Below, one piece after another: positions 16,034-25,570 of a DNA stretch of 50,191 nt. The notes under the pieces were generated by a model, which did no database searches, was not told the DNA's origin, and worked only from the letters and a program-made list of their open reading frames with translations. Location: positions 1-50,191 of the forward strand of contig NZ_JACJPF010000022.1 of NCBI RefSeq assembly GCF_014695915.1. The letters run 5' to 3'. The stretch comes from Trichocoleus sp. FACHB-40 (GTDB lineage: Bacteria; Cyanobacteriota; Cyanobacteriia; Cyanobacteriales; FACHB-T130). The translations under genes and the position numbers were made by a program. Each line of letters begins with the position of its first letter. Within the stretch, counting starts at the first letter, position 1.

Positions 16034-16156
16034 AGTAATGGTAAGGAAGGAAACTAAACCCGATATAAATATTGGTGTCTTAACGTTTACTCGCTCCGCG
16101 AAACTATAATTATTCTTAACTGAAAGTACGCGCTCGCGCTTATTGTCGCCTTAGCT

Positions 16157-16720
16157 TCAAATCAATTCTGCTTGTTCAAAAATCTGTCTTGTTGTTAGTT
16201 CTAACCCTGGAAGCAGTATATCCACAATCGGCATAGTATCTGTGTAGGCTTGAATTCTTCCATCTGGTAAAAATACCCTAATATTCATAGGTTCAGGATC
16301 TACAACCCACACTCTGGAAATACCAGCCGCAAAATAATCTTTAGCCTTATCTTCAAATTGTTTGATAGTTTGATCTGGCGAAATAATTTCTATTACCCAT
16401 TCAGGAATGGCAGGACAAGCTTCATTACGCTTCCAACTTGCGGGTAAGCGTTCATAGGAAATGTACGTTAAATCGGGTACAGGTGCCCAATCCTGACCAT
16501 TACGCTGCAACAGCACTGCCCATTCTTGAACGATTCGTCCGCGTCCTCTACACCACGCACCGATGAGAACCCATAAAGCTGATTGTAAAGTCGAATGGAA
16601 ATATTTTGGAGACACTTTAGGTACTGCTTGACCATCTACAAACTCATATATTACATCTCCTTCTGGTAAAGCCAAAAATTCCTGTAATGTGAGTTTGGTT
16701 CCCTTGCTTACATTGACCAT
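16157..16720 (-). CDS. Uma2-family putative endonuclease
   Basis: This 187-residue protein has the Uma2 (DUF820) pattern: LTLQEFLALPEGDVIYEFVDG (start), PVPDLTYIS (about residue 93, Asp ligand), PEWVIEIISPDQT (about 121, E-x-I active site), and KAKDYFAAGISRVWVVDP (about 141, Lys). The fold is a PD-(D/E)XK nuclease; the family is greatly expanded in cyanobacteria and its role is not known. Length is normal and the key residues are present. It lies downstream of the pentapeptide gene on the opposite strand. Confidence 0.88.
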   Translation of the reverse strand: MVNVSKGTKLTLQEFLALPEGDVIYEFVDGQAVPKVSPKYFHSTLQSALWVLIGAWCRGRGRIVQEWAVLLQRNGQDWAPVPDLTYISYERLPASWKRNEACPAIPEWVIEIISPDQTIKQFEDKAKDYFAAGISRVWVVDPEPMNIRVFLPDGRIQAYTDTMPIVDILLPGLELTTRQIFEQAELI

Positions 16721-16782
16721 CAGCTACCTCGATTGGTGAGTAATAAATTTACGATACTAAAAGCTAATTCTGTAATTTATTT

Positions 16783-18588
16783 TTAAGTTATTTCGCTTTT
16801 AATCCCTGTCTGTACTTTCCAAAGACTGGCATAAATTCCCCGTTCAGCTAATAGTTGTTCGTGTCGTCCTTCTTCTACTAATTTGCCGTGTTCCATCACA
16901 TAAATACAATCAGCATTGCGGACAGTGGAGAGACGATGCGCGATCGCGATCGTGGTGCGATTGGCGGTAATTCGTTCTAGCGATCGCTGAATGGCTGCTT
17001 CTGTCTCATTGTCTACGGCGGAGGTAGCCTCATCGAGAATCAGAATCGGTGGATTTTTCAACACCGCACGCGCGATCGCAATCCGCTGTCTTTGTCCGCC
17101 AGATAATTTCTGGCCTCGCTCACCTACAATTGTGTTGTAGCTTTCGGGAAGCTGCATGACAAAATCGTGCGCCTCGGCAATTTTAGCAGCTTCTATTACT
17201 TCAGCTTCAGTAGCATCGGGACTACCGTAGGCGATATTTTCTGCTACTGTACCATGAAATAAGAAGACATCTTGGCTCACTAACCCGATGCAAGAGCGCA
17301 AATCTCTAAATTTTAAATCACGCAATTCAATCCCATCTAAGGTAATAGTTCCCGATTGAATTTCGTACAATCTCAGTAACAGTTTTACCAGGGTACTCTT
17401 ACCCGAACCAGTAGAACCGACAATGGCAATTGTCTTCCCCGCCGGAATGTGTAAAGAGAGATTTTTAATAACTGGATTTCGCCCATTGTAAGCAAAAGTG
17501 ACATTCTGTAATTCCACTTCGCCGCGCACTGAGGCAACGGGTAAGGAAACGTGTCCAGAATGAATCGCAATCGGTGTATCAAGCAGATTCATGACTCGAT
17601 TTGTGGAAGCCATTGCTCGTTGATACTGATCGAGAGTTTCACCCAATCTTGTTAAAGGCCAAAGTAATCGTTGTGTTAGGAATACTAATACACTGTAAGT
17701 ACCTACAGAAAGTCTGCCATTCGCGGCATCCATACCGCCGATTAGCAACGTTGCCGTAAAGCCGATTAAGATAATAATGCGAATCAAAGGAACAAAGGCA
17801 GAACTGAGAGCGATCGCTTTCCTGTTACTTTGCCGATAACCCTCACTTTCTTCTGCTATTCTGTTAGTTTCATATTTCTCTGTGACAAAACTTTTAATCG
17901 TTGTTATCCCGCTCAAATTATTCGATAAACGACTGTTGAGCAAACTTACCTTTTCCCGAACATCAGCATAGCGAGGAGCAAGGCGATGCTGAAAAGCAAT
18001 CGAACCCCAGAGGATAAAAGGTATTGGCAACATTGCCATCCAAGCTACACTAGGAGCCAAAATAAAGAAGGCACCGCCAATAATTACAACTGTTGTGGCA
18101 ACCTGGATCAGATCGTTAGCTCCAGCATCCAAAAAACGCTCTAATTGATTGATATCGTCGCTGAGGATAGACATCAAACCGCCAGTGCTGCGTTCTTCAA
18201 AATAGGCTAATTCCAGTTCCTGAATATGGCTGTAAGCATCAAGGCGCAAGTCATGCTGAATATTCTGAGCCAAATTGCGCCAAAGCAGAGCATAAGCATA
18301 CTCAAAAATAGATTCCAGCCCCCAAATAATGAAGCTGAGAAAGGTAATTACTACAAGTTGCCCAAAGACATCTTTTATCCCGAATTTAGCAATCAGAGAA
18401 GTATCTTTTTGAACTACCACATCCACTGCTAAACCGATTAATGCGGGTGGTGCTAAGTCAAAAAGTTTATTGAGAATTGAACAGACAGTCGCTTGCCTAA
18501 TAGCATCGCGATAGTTGTGTCCATATTCAAACAGACGCTTGAAGGGATGCGTCTTAGGCGACCGATTTAGGGATTGTTTACGAGCCAA
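16783..18588 (-). CDS. ABC transporter, fused membrane and ATPase domains
   Basis: This 601-residue exporter-type half-transporter has a six-helix membrane domain (about 20-330) followed by one ATPase domain with Walker [10 protein letters not shown] (about residue 390), Q-loop VSQDVFLF, signature LSGGQRQR (about 492), Walker [13 protein letters not shown] (about 515) and the H-switch IAHRLST. It would work as a dimer exporting lipid, peptide or drug-like substrates; the substrate cannot be told. Length and motifs are normal. The 180 bases upstream (18589-18768) show no gene. Confidence 0.9.
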   Translation of the reverse strand: MARKQSLNRSPKTHPFKRLFEYGHNYRDAIRQATVCSILNKLFDLAPPALIGLAVDVVVQKDTSLIAKFGIKDVFGQLVVITFLSFIIWGLESIFEYAYALLWRNLAQNIQHDLRLDAYSHIQELELAYFEERSTGGLMSILSDDINQLERFLDAGANDLIQVATTVVIIGGAFFILAPSVAWMAMLPIPFILWGSIAFQHRLAPRYADVREKVSLLNSRLSNNLSGITTIKSFVTEKYETNRIAEESEGYRQSNRKAIALSSAFVPLIRIIILIGFTATLLIGGMDAANGRLSVGTYSVLVFLTQRLLWPLTRLGETLDQYQRAMASTNRVMNLLDTPIAIHSGHVSLPVASVRGEVELQNVTFAYNGRNPVIKNLSLHIPAGKTIAIVGSTGSGKSTLVKLLLRLYEIQSGTITLDGIELRDLKFRDLRSCIGLVSQDVFLFHGTVAENIAYGSPDATEAEVIEAAKIAEAHDFVMQLPESYNTIVGERGQKLSGGQRQRIAIARAVLKNPPILILDEATSAVDNETEAAIQRSLERITANRTTIAIAHRLSTVRNADCIYVMEHGKLVEEGRHEQLLAERGIYASLWKVQTGIKSEIT

Positions 18589-18768
18589 GGTGATACTTCG
18601 CTAGATAGTTAAGGCTGACTTTAACCACTTTAGCAATTATCCAGCTGACAGCTTATGCAACGCTGATAGGTATGAATACCAGTTGTGTTTATCGGCGCAA
18701 CATTTGAATTGTTGGAACTGCCTATAGGCAAGTCTTTCAAAATCCAAAATGCGAAATGGTATAAGTCT

Positions 18769-19881
18769 TTACTCTTCTATTTGCGCGATCGCATCCGCTG
18801 GCGACACATTACTATAGATAACAGACATAATTCCAGGCAGGTATTCATCCATCATCGTCACGTTGGCATAAACCAGCTGTTTGATGAGTGCTGAACTGAG
18901 GCGATCGCCTTCAACATCTATACTTGTTTTGTAGCGAATTTCCCCATCTGCAAAGTCTAGCTCAAAGTTACCAACGATGGTGCCAGAATTTGCTCTAGTG
19001 ATGAACTCTGCGATCGCCATTCGCTTGTTTTCTGGCGCGTTTACTGGGCAAACTGAGTAAAAGACAAATTGCTCTTGTTTCTCTCTTACCTTGGCGTAGC
19101 AAGTCAATTTGCCATTTTCACCCTGGAAAGCCATCTGTAAAACTGGCTGTCCTTTAATTTGGTAAAAAGGCCATTCATCCTCTTTGAAGAAATTGACCAT
19201 TTCCTCAAAGATTTGTCCGCTAGAAGTTGCAACCCCGGCGATCGCATCTATAGTAACATCAGCCATTTCTTGGAAGAAATCGACAATTCCCTCAAGGATG
19301 TCATTCGTAGCATTTTGAGTCATCTCCGACAGATTGACTTCTGTCCACTCTTTGAAGAAGTTCGCGATCGCATTCCCAATTTCTTCGCTGGAAGTTTCAC
19401 CCTTTGCCAGAGCAGATGGATTAATATAAGCCCAGAATGTACTGTAGCCAGTTTCGGCTGATTCCTGTTGCTGCTTAACAGATAACCCCAACCAATTCTC
19501 GGTATATAGTAGCGGGTGGTCTGGCTGTTCTTGGCTAAGATTTAGGATATAATTTGCCGCTTCGTTAACATCTGCGGCGTGTTCTACTAGATGCGGTAGT
19601 GAATCGGGTTTTAAACTAATTTCGATTTTGATATCTAGTTCGGCTTCGAATTTCCCAGCAGAGAAAGAGCCGCGCACTTCCGGCTTAAGATTGAATAAAG
19701 CGTCGGTGTCGATGCGTTGGTAGAGTTGTGGGTTGACTATTAAGGTGAGACGACACTCGATGAGTTGGTCGTCTTGTTTGGTTAAGGAGAGAGCGATCGC
19801 ATGGAGAGTTAGGGGGGATTGGGTGCGATCATATAGTGTTAACTCGCTGTCCACTTGATGATTTTCAGTATTGGTAGTCAT
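18769..19881 (-). CDS. YbjN-domain protein with amphipathic-helix repeats
   Basis: This 370-residue protein is in two parts. The C-terminal part (about 245-365) looks like a YbjN domain (KRMAIAEFITRANSGTIVGN, FELDFADGEIRYKTSIDVEG), a fold related to type III secretion chaperones. The middle (about 168-235) has three similar amphipathic helices 27-29 residues apart: IANFFKEWTEV, IVDFFQEMADV and MVNFFKEDEWP. The N-terminal 130 residues are beta-rich and unrecognised. It lies 104 bases downstream of the 231-residue gene and on the same strand as the DUF4157 protein, so it may belong to that set. Function unknown. Confidence 0.65.
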   Translation of the reverse strand: MTTNTENHQVDSELTLYDRTQSPLTLHAIALSLTKQDDQLIECRLTLIVNPQLYQRIDTDALFNLKPEVRGSFSAGKFEAELDIKIEISLKPDSLPHLVEHAADVNEAANYILNLSQEQPDHPLLYTENWLGLSVKQQQESAETGYSTFWAYINPSALAKGETSSEEIGNAIANFFKEWTEVNLSEMTQNATNDILEGIVDFFQEMADVTIDAIAGVATSSGQIFEEMVNFFKEDEWPFYQIKGQPVLQMAFQGENGKLTCYAKVREKQEQFVFYSVCPVNAPENKRMAIAEFITRANSGTIVGNFELDFADGEIRYKTSIDVEGDRLSSALIKQLVYANVTMMDEYLPGIMSVIYSNVSPADAIAQIEE

Positions 19882-19985
19882 GCAGAGTTATCCCTGGACT
19901 GAGAGACTTTTCGCCTGTGGGGAAGGAGTGCGGTCGCCTACGCTAATTCTAAAGCCAATTAGCCCGTACATCATAGGATCTACAG

Positions 19986-20681
19986 TCAAACACTATCAGC
20001 AAGATAACTGATTTGCGCCTGTAATAGAGATGCCAGTTCTTCAAGACCGCTTTTGTTAAGATTTATCCGTGCAAGTGACTTGTCTCTTGGATTGAAGGAT
20101 GGGTCTTGGAGGGATTGTAGTGGGAATTGAGTAATACTAAAAAATAAGTGAGAAGCAGGCTGAGACCGTCCAGTGCTGAAGGTCAAAATGGTAACTACAG
20201 AATCCTTCTCCTTATGAGCCAAGGGGTCATCAACCTGATAATAGAATTCTTGTCTGCTGTCTGAGAACCACTCCCCTTGAAAACGAAGCTCTACCAAGTT
20301 AGAGTACCCAAGTTGTTTAAACATATTTGGTCTACTTGGATGCCTTGGTTGTATCGTATCTACATATTTCAAAAGCAGGTCAACCAGTGCGACCAATTGT
20401 TGCTTGCCTAAATAAAGAAAATTAGCTTCATCAGTTAGCGGATTAAAGGCTTCAAATTCTAATGCCTCAGGCTCAATATGGCAGATTTGAAACGTTATTA
20501 CATTTGGGTACTCTTGATTTCGTAGAAAAACTAGCAATGACCAAGGACCGTCATAAGCAACTTCATTCCAGGGTTGAAGCACTTTATCGAAGAAGTCGTT
20601 TTCCTCAACCATAGCAATGTCCAAAGGCACTTTGTAGCGAATATGTGCCTCTTCAGCCGACAACTTATGCCATACTGTCAT
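19986..20681 (-). CDS. Unknown protein directly downstream of the DUF4157 gene; candidate immunity protein
   Basis: I do not recognise this 231-residue soluble protein. It is acidic and rich in aromatic residues, with no signal peptide or membrane segment, mixed alpha/beta by composition. It starts 135 bases after the end of the 1504-residue DUF4157 protein on the same strand. In polymorphic toxin loci the gene in this position is often the immunity protein, so that role is a reasonable guess from position only. The start follows a purine-rich AAAGAGGG, a good ribosome binding site. Confidence 0.6.
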   Translation of the reverse strand: MTVWHKLSAEEAHIRYKVPLDIAMVEENDFFDKVLQPWNEVAYDGPWSLLVFLRNQEYPNVITFQICHIEPEALEFEAFNPLTDEANFLYLGKQQLVALVDLLLKYVDTIQPRHPSRPNMFKQLGYSNLVELRFQGEWFSDSRQEFYYQVDDPLAHKEKDSVVTILTFSTGRSQPASHLFFSITQFPLQSLQDPSFNPRDKSLARINLNKSGLEELASLLQAQISYLADSV

Positions 20682-20816
20682 TGTTTTCCCTCTTTTTGCA
20701 AAAAATGAACCATAAATATCTACAATTTAGTCAATTTTAAATTGCCCTCTGATTGTTCCAGGATATTTACTTCAGTCAAATTAAGTTACTAGGGAGTTTC
20801 TTTTGGAATATTGATA

Positions 20817-23800
20817 TTAAACAATCTTGATGCTCTTACCATAATTTTTAGTTGTAAACTTCCATCTTTGCTCTTTTATCAAATTCTCATTATCCGTTAT
20901 CATTTGTGCAGGTATAGCATTTCTTCCTGCTTGTTGGTAAGCAGCTAACCTTCGATTGTCAAGTGTGTATGTCTGCCCATCTTCTAAGTTTTTAGGGTCA
21001 CCTATATGACCATACTTTGGCATCGATCCCCAATTGTTCATATATGCTTGTTTTTCAAATATCCTAATGGGTTCTGCTGGAATATCCCAAGTTGGCTCTG
21101 CTGTTAGTTGTTCTATATTTTCTCTAACTGTGTAGCCTTTACCTTGATTAGTATAGGTTTCTTGCGTGAATCTAATACGATTTGGGTTTGGCCCTGGCAA
21201 AGGCCCAGATTTGTCTTCTTTTTTTTCTTCTCCCTTCTTTATATTCTCGGGACTGGCAATATATTTGTAATCCCAAGTATTCGCACTATCAACTACTGTA
21301 ATTGACTTGAAGACTGAATGTTCTCCCTTGACTTTCGCAGCGACTTTCTCCGCATCTTCCCGTGTTATCTTGCCGTCTTTAATATACTTCGTTTCCTCCT
21401 CATCAATCTGCTTCAAACCGTTAGCCACCTTAGCATCGTGTTCCGGGCCTTCTTCCTTATTACCCTTCTTATCCTTACCAAACCCAAGCTTACCGCCAAT
21501 CTTCTTAGCAAAAGTCACAGCCTGAGCAATCACCCAATCAATAGCCTTCTCAATCGGCTGGCGCACCTTCTGAACGATCGCCTGAATCTTCTCGCTGATG
21601 CCGCCCAAGCCCAACAGACTCGCCATAAAGCTGATAACTACAGGCAGCGCCTTAGACAGAGCATTCTCCACTAACTTCGCCGCACCACCCACAGCACCAC
21701 TGGCGATCGCCGTCACCGACTCCATCACCGCATTCACCAACTCAGCAATCTGACTGCCGCGCTCAATGAAGAACATGATGATGTCATAAATCGCCTTGCA
21801 CGCCTTAACAAACGCACTAGCCGGGTTCAACAAACTCAGAACCCACATCACCCCACCCTTGATAATCCCATCCACAACAAAATTCTGGATGTTATCAATC
21901 ACCATCACCTTCAGGTCGCCAATCTGATCCTGAATGAACTGCCACAGCCCCGCAATTCCTTCGTTCTTCAAGATTACGAACATCTCAAAGTTTGATTCCA
22001 AGAAGTTGACGGCCTTCTCTCCCATTCTCTTCACAGCTCGTGGACGGATATTCTCATAGACCGTCCCCAGAACCTGCGTCACCAGGCTAAAGATGCCTTT
22101 CATGTCTAAGCTTTCTGGCATAGAAATGCCCGCCCCAGCGATCGCGCCTGTCAGCCAGCCCAGCAGCCCCTTCTTGAGATGCTCCTCAATATTGCCCATG
22201 AAGTTCTCGAAGCCTTGCTTCAGTCCAGAAACCAGATTCCCCAAGAAACCAATCGGGTCTTTGATAATGTTCTCAATCGCACCCGCCGCTTTTGCCAACA
22301 CGCCCATCAGCAGGTTCTTCAGCTCCGCGATGGTCTTAATCACTCCACCCACAGCATCGAGCGCTTTGTCCATCCAAGTGCGATTGGATGCCTTCATCTC
22401 TGCTAGTTGGGCATCGAGTTGTTGGAGATTCTCGTTGTACTTCTGTGCCAAAGAATCAACCAACTCATTCTGCTTGTTATCTACACTACTCTCTAGCTCA
22501 TCAAACTTACTTTGAATGTCCTGCGCCGCTTCCTGCCCCACTTGCCTGAGATTTTCCGGCAGCTTGAAGACATAATCATGGATTTGTTGTTTACCCTCAG
22601 TAATTTTTTGTTTAGCCTGGTTTAACTGCGTTGCAACATGGTTGGCAATGTCGTTGATGGTTTTGTCCATCTCTGCGAGATACAATTCCCGCCCTTTTTT
22701 GAAGAACTCAGTCACCTCCGACGGCACGCCAAGCAATTTATCTTTTATCCAACGTCCAGCCCCAAACAAGCCGTCGTATCGTTCCTTGTAGTCTTCCATG
22801 TAGGGGGCCACGAAAGTCTCAAACTTTTGCTTAGCAGCAGCTGCACCCGCATCGAATTTACCGATGACCTCATTGTCCAAATTGTTGAGAATGGTTTCGA
22901 CTTCTGACTTAGTTGTTTCGTAGAAACCATTAATTTTGGTGGCAACGTTAGCCCGTTCCTGCTCCTCCTTTGTTTTGGTTTCACTTTGAGAGCCAAGCAC
23001 CTGAGCCAAAACCTGCTCTTTGCTGCCGTGCATTCCTTGCAGCTGCGTTTGCGCTGTCGCCTGTGCCTCGGCTTGCGCCTGCTTCAGTATTCCCTGCTCT
23101 TGCTGGCGATATTCTTGGGGCGCTGTAACAGCGTTAGTTTGGGCATCCTTCTTGGCTTTTAATGCCCCCTGGAATTGTGACTCATTTGACGAAGCCAGTT
23201 GTTCTTCGGTGACATTCGCCTCAATCATCTGCTGGTCGAGCGATTGACTACTTTCTTGCAAAGAAACCTCAGATGCAGGCTTAGGCTTGGGTGCAGCCTT
23301 TTCTGCGCCAATATCAGACGGTGGGCTACCCGCCTTTTCGGGTGTTAGTGGCGTGACAGGTTTGGGCGCGATACCGCTAGTGTCGGGCTGTTCCTTGGCT
23401 TTCTCTTCGATGGGGCCAGAAGCTTGCTTCTTCTCCTCTGTCAGCTTCGACGACAATTCACCTTTTACACAGTCGATTTTATTGTCGTTTTTGAAGTTGT
23501 CGGCTTCTTCAAGAGTTTGGGGAGTAACAGCAGCGATTTTCTGCATCAGCGCTGCTTTGAATGTAGCAGCGTTAAATTGACCAGGCTGCTGCTGGTTCAT
23601 CTCCTGAACCTGCTTGTCCTGCGCTTTACTCTCTACCTCGTTACCTGGAGGTACGGCAGCAGCTTGCGCCTCTGCTGATTTAGCCCCTGCTGGCTGATGC
23701 TGTTTTTGCTTTTGTGCGACACTCTTGGTGCGATTGGCGACTGCCTTAAAGCCAGGGTCGTTTTCGGGGGAAGTGCTGCCACTCCCCCCATCCATACCAG

Positions 23801-25331
23801 AAGGTGCGATCGCTCCACCGTCTGAAACTACTGGCTTGATACCCTCTGACGAGGCCACAGCAGCGCCGCCCTCACTGGAAGTGCTGCCACTCCCCCCATC
23901 CATGCCCTCACTCGCGATCGCTCCACCGTCTGAAACTGCTTGCTTGATACCCTCTGGCGAGGCCACAGCAGCGCCGCCCTCGCTGGAAGTGCTGCCACTC
24001 CCCCCATTCATGCCCTCACTCGCGATCGCTCCACCGTCTGAAACTGCTTGCTTGATACCCTCTGGTGAGGCCACAGCGCCGCCCTCACTGGAAGTGCTGC
24101 CACTTCCCCCATTCATGCCCTCACTCGTAATCCCCGCACCGTCTGAAACTGGTTGCTTGATACCCTCTGGCGAGGCCACAGCAGCGCCGCCCTCACTACT
24201 TCCGGCTGGTATCGATGGCGCACCAGCACCACCACCTGCTGGTTTCTCGATAGTCTTAGCTGGTGTTGCAATGCTCTTAGCCTGTTGCCCTGTTTGTGTT
24301 ACATCAGCCGTAGGTGAGAAAGGGGCAGCCTGCGGCGCTAGTTCGGCTTCTTTACCTACTGGTTGTTCTTGCCGATTCTCCTTCAGATGTATCGATGGTT
24401 GGCTGAAGTCTACTTTGGCTTGCAGTTTGTTTCCCTTGTGCGGCTGGTTGCTGAAAGTCTTAACCGGAAGCCCACCACCCTGCTGAATAGTGTGAGTCAA
24501 CTCATGTGCCGTCAACTCATCCTTACCTGGAGATTTCCCTTCGGCAAAGTAAATATTGCTACCGTGAGCAAACGCCTGCGCCCCTAACTCCTTATTCATC
24601 TGGATAGCATTGCTATCGGTATGCGTCCGCACAGAACTCAAATCAGCTCCAAAGCGCGGCTCCATGAACGATCGCACTTCCTCCGATAACGGGCTACCTC
24701 CACCTTTACTACTGGACAGACGGCTCTCTAAGTGGCGGCTCGCGTCATTGCTGGCAGCTATTGACCGTTGCAGTAAGGAGTTGGTTTGAATCGGTTGTTG
24801 CTGCTGCTGGCGTTTATCGGGAGCGGTGATTCTTTTAATTAAGGCGTTTGGTTCAGGAAATGCGGCTTGTGTCTGGGAGGAACGCTGAATGTTGCGATCG
24901 CTAACCTTCCCGAAAAGCTTGCTTTGTACCTGTGGGACAGCAGGTTCCGGCATTGCCATCACTTGCGCTGCCATAGAGTCAGCTTCCTGCTCGTATTTAT
25001 CCCCCGGTTTGCCAATGACGAGTTTCGGCTGCACAACGGGCGGTGCGCCGGATACCTTCACCCGGCTGAAGTCAAAACCGCAGCGTCTTTCTGTCTCCAG
25101 TTGGGATAAGTCTGGTGGTGGTGGCGGGTCGGGCGTGGCTAGTGCTGTGGCGACACCCGATGATGCTGTCGTCTGTGTGGTTTCCTCTGCAAACGGGCGC
25201 GATCGCATCAACTCAGGCTGGGTCTCCCTAGAAGCGGGAAGTGGTGTTGATGCAGCTTTGCTCTGGGGTAGCGCTATTTCACTCATGGGTTTTGTTTTTG
25301 ATGTACTGGCGCGATCGCGCCAATATGACAT
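20817..25331 (-). CDS. Large DUF4157 (eCIS-type) modular protein with likely C-terminal effector domain
   Basis: 1504 residues. A disordered N-terminus (1-210, Pro/Ser/Gln-rich) leads to the DUF4157 domain (about 213-286): FMEPRFGADLSSVRTHTDS and AHELTHTIQQGGG, with an HExxH metallopeptidase motif (276-280). Four 36-residue Gly/Ser-rich tandem repeats (381-524) follow, then long charged coiled coils (about 680-1010), amphipathic and hydrophobic helices (about 1010-1310), and a C-terminal module (about 1370-1504) with IRFTQETYTNQGKG, YTLDNRRLAAYQQAG and IPAQ, which resembles C-terminal modules of polymorphic toxins. DUF4157 is typical of proteins carried by extracellular contractile injection systems. 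No structural injection genes are in the window. The start at 25331 is uncertain; an ATG at residue 16 also fits. Confidence 0.85.
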   Translation of the reverse strand: MSYWRDRASTSKTKPMSEIALPQSKAASTPLPASRETQPELMRSRPFAEETTQTTASSGVATALATPDPPPPPDLSQLETERRCGFDFSRVKVSGAPPVVQPKLVIGKPGDKYEQEADSMAAQVMAMPEPAVPQVQSKLFGKVSDRNIQRSSQTQAAFPEPNALIKRITAPDKRQQQQQPIQTNSLLQRSIAASNDASRHLESRLSSSKGGGSPLSEEVRSFMEPRFGADLSSVRTHTDSNAIQMNKELGAQAFAHGSNIYFAEGKSPGKDELTAHELTHTIQQGGGLPVKTFSNQPHKGNKLQAKVDFSQPSIHLKENRQEQPVGKEAELAPQAAPFSPTADVTQTGQQAKSIATPAKTIEKPAGGGAGAPSIPAGSSEGGAAVASPEGIKQPVSDGAGITSEGMNGGSGSTSSEGGAVASPEGIKQAVSDGGAIASEGMNGGSGSTSSEGGAAVASPEGIKQAVSDGGAIASEGMDGGSGSTSSEGGAAVASSEGIKPVVSDGGAIAPSGMDGGSGSTSPENDPGFKAVANRTKSVAQKQKQHQPAGAKSAEAQAAAVPPGNEVESKAQDKQVQEMNQQQPGQFNAATFKAALMQKIAAVTPQTLEEADNFKNDNKIDCVKGELSSKLTEEKKQASGPIEEKAKEQPDTSGIAPKPVTPLTPEKAGSPPSDIGAEKAAPKPKPASEVSLQESSQSLDQQMIEANVTEEQLASSNESQFQGALKAKKDAQTNAVTAPQEYRQQEQGILKQAQAEAQATAQTQLQGMHGSKEQVLAQVLGSQSETKTKEEQERANVATKINGFYETTKSEVETILNNLDNEVIGKFDAGAAAAKQKFETFVAPYMEDYKERYDGLFGAGRWIKDKLLGVPSEVTEFFKKGRELYLAEMDKTINDIANHVATQLNQAKQKITEGKQQIHDYVFKLPENLRQVGQEAAQDIQSKFDELESSVDNKQNELVDSLAQKYNENLQQLDAQLAEMKASNRTWMDKALDAVGGVIKTIAELKNLLMGVLAKAAGAIENIIKDPIGFLGNLVSGLKQGFENFMGNIEEHLKKGLLGWLTGAIAGAGISMPESLDMKGIFSLVTQVLGTVYENIRPRAVKRMGEKAVNFLESNFEMFVILKNEGIAGLWQFIQDQIGDLKVMVIDNIQNFVVDGIIKGGVMWVLSLLNPASAFVKACKAIYDIIMFFIERGSQIAELVNAVMESVTAIASGAVGGAAKLVENALSKALPVVISFMASLLGLGGISEKIQAIVQKVRQPIEKAIDWVIAQAVTFAKKIGGKLGFGKDKKGNKEEGPEHDAKVANGLKQIDEEETKYIKDGKITREDAEKVAAKVKGEHSVFKSITVVDSANTWDYKYIASPENIKKGEEKKEDKSGPLPGPNPNRIRFTQETYTNQGKGYTVRENIEQLTAEPTWDIPAEPIRIFEKQAYMNNWGSMPKYGHIGDPKNLEDGQTYTLDNRRLAAYQQAGRNAIPAQMITDNENLIKEQRWKFTTKNYGKSIKIV
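23760..24191 (-). repeat. Four tandem 108-bp repeats inside the DUF4157 gene
   Basis: Four copies of a 36-codon unit (one is a codon shorter) encode GGAAVASPEGIKQAVSDGG then AIASEGMDGGSGSTSSE. The nucleotide copies are nearly identical, which points to recent expansion. The units act as a flexible Gly/Ser linker between the HExxH domain and the coiled coils. Copy number probably varies between strains. Confidence 0.85.
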
Positions 25332-25570
25332 CCAAGTATGGTTTTCTCTTCCCTTTGGTAGATCCCCTCTCCGCCTTTCACCACTTTTACTACTTAGAAA
25401 ACTTTTGGCATCTCTATAAGGATATATTTTTCAGAGGATTGTGGCAGAATAACACAAGTTTTCAGCTGTCAACTTTTTAATAAACAAAAAGAAACGCAAC
25501 ACCCATTGTCTAAAATTAATGAGTTTCCCAACTAAATTGGTGATGTATCAACCGCAGGAGCGATCGCTCT

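Noticed and set aside
23725-24486. A 253-codon Pro/Ser-rich plus-strand frame
   Set aside because: Antisense of the tandem-repeat region of the DUF4157 gene; the repeats keep several frames open.
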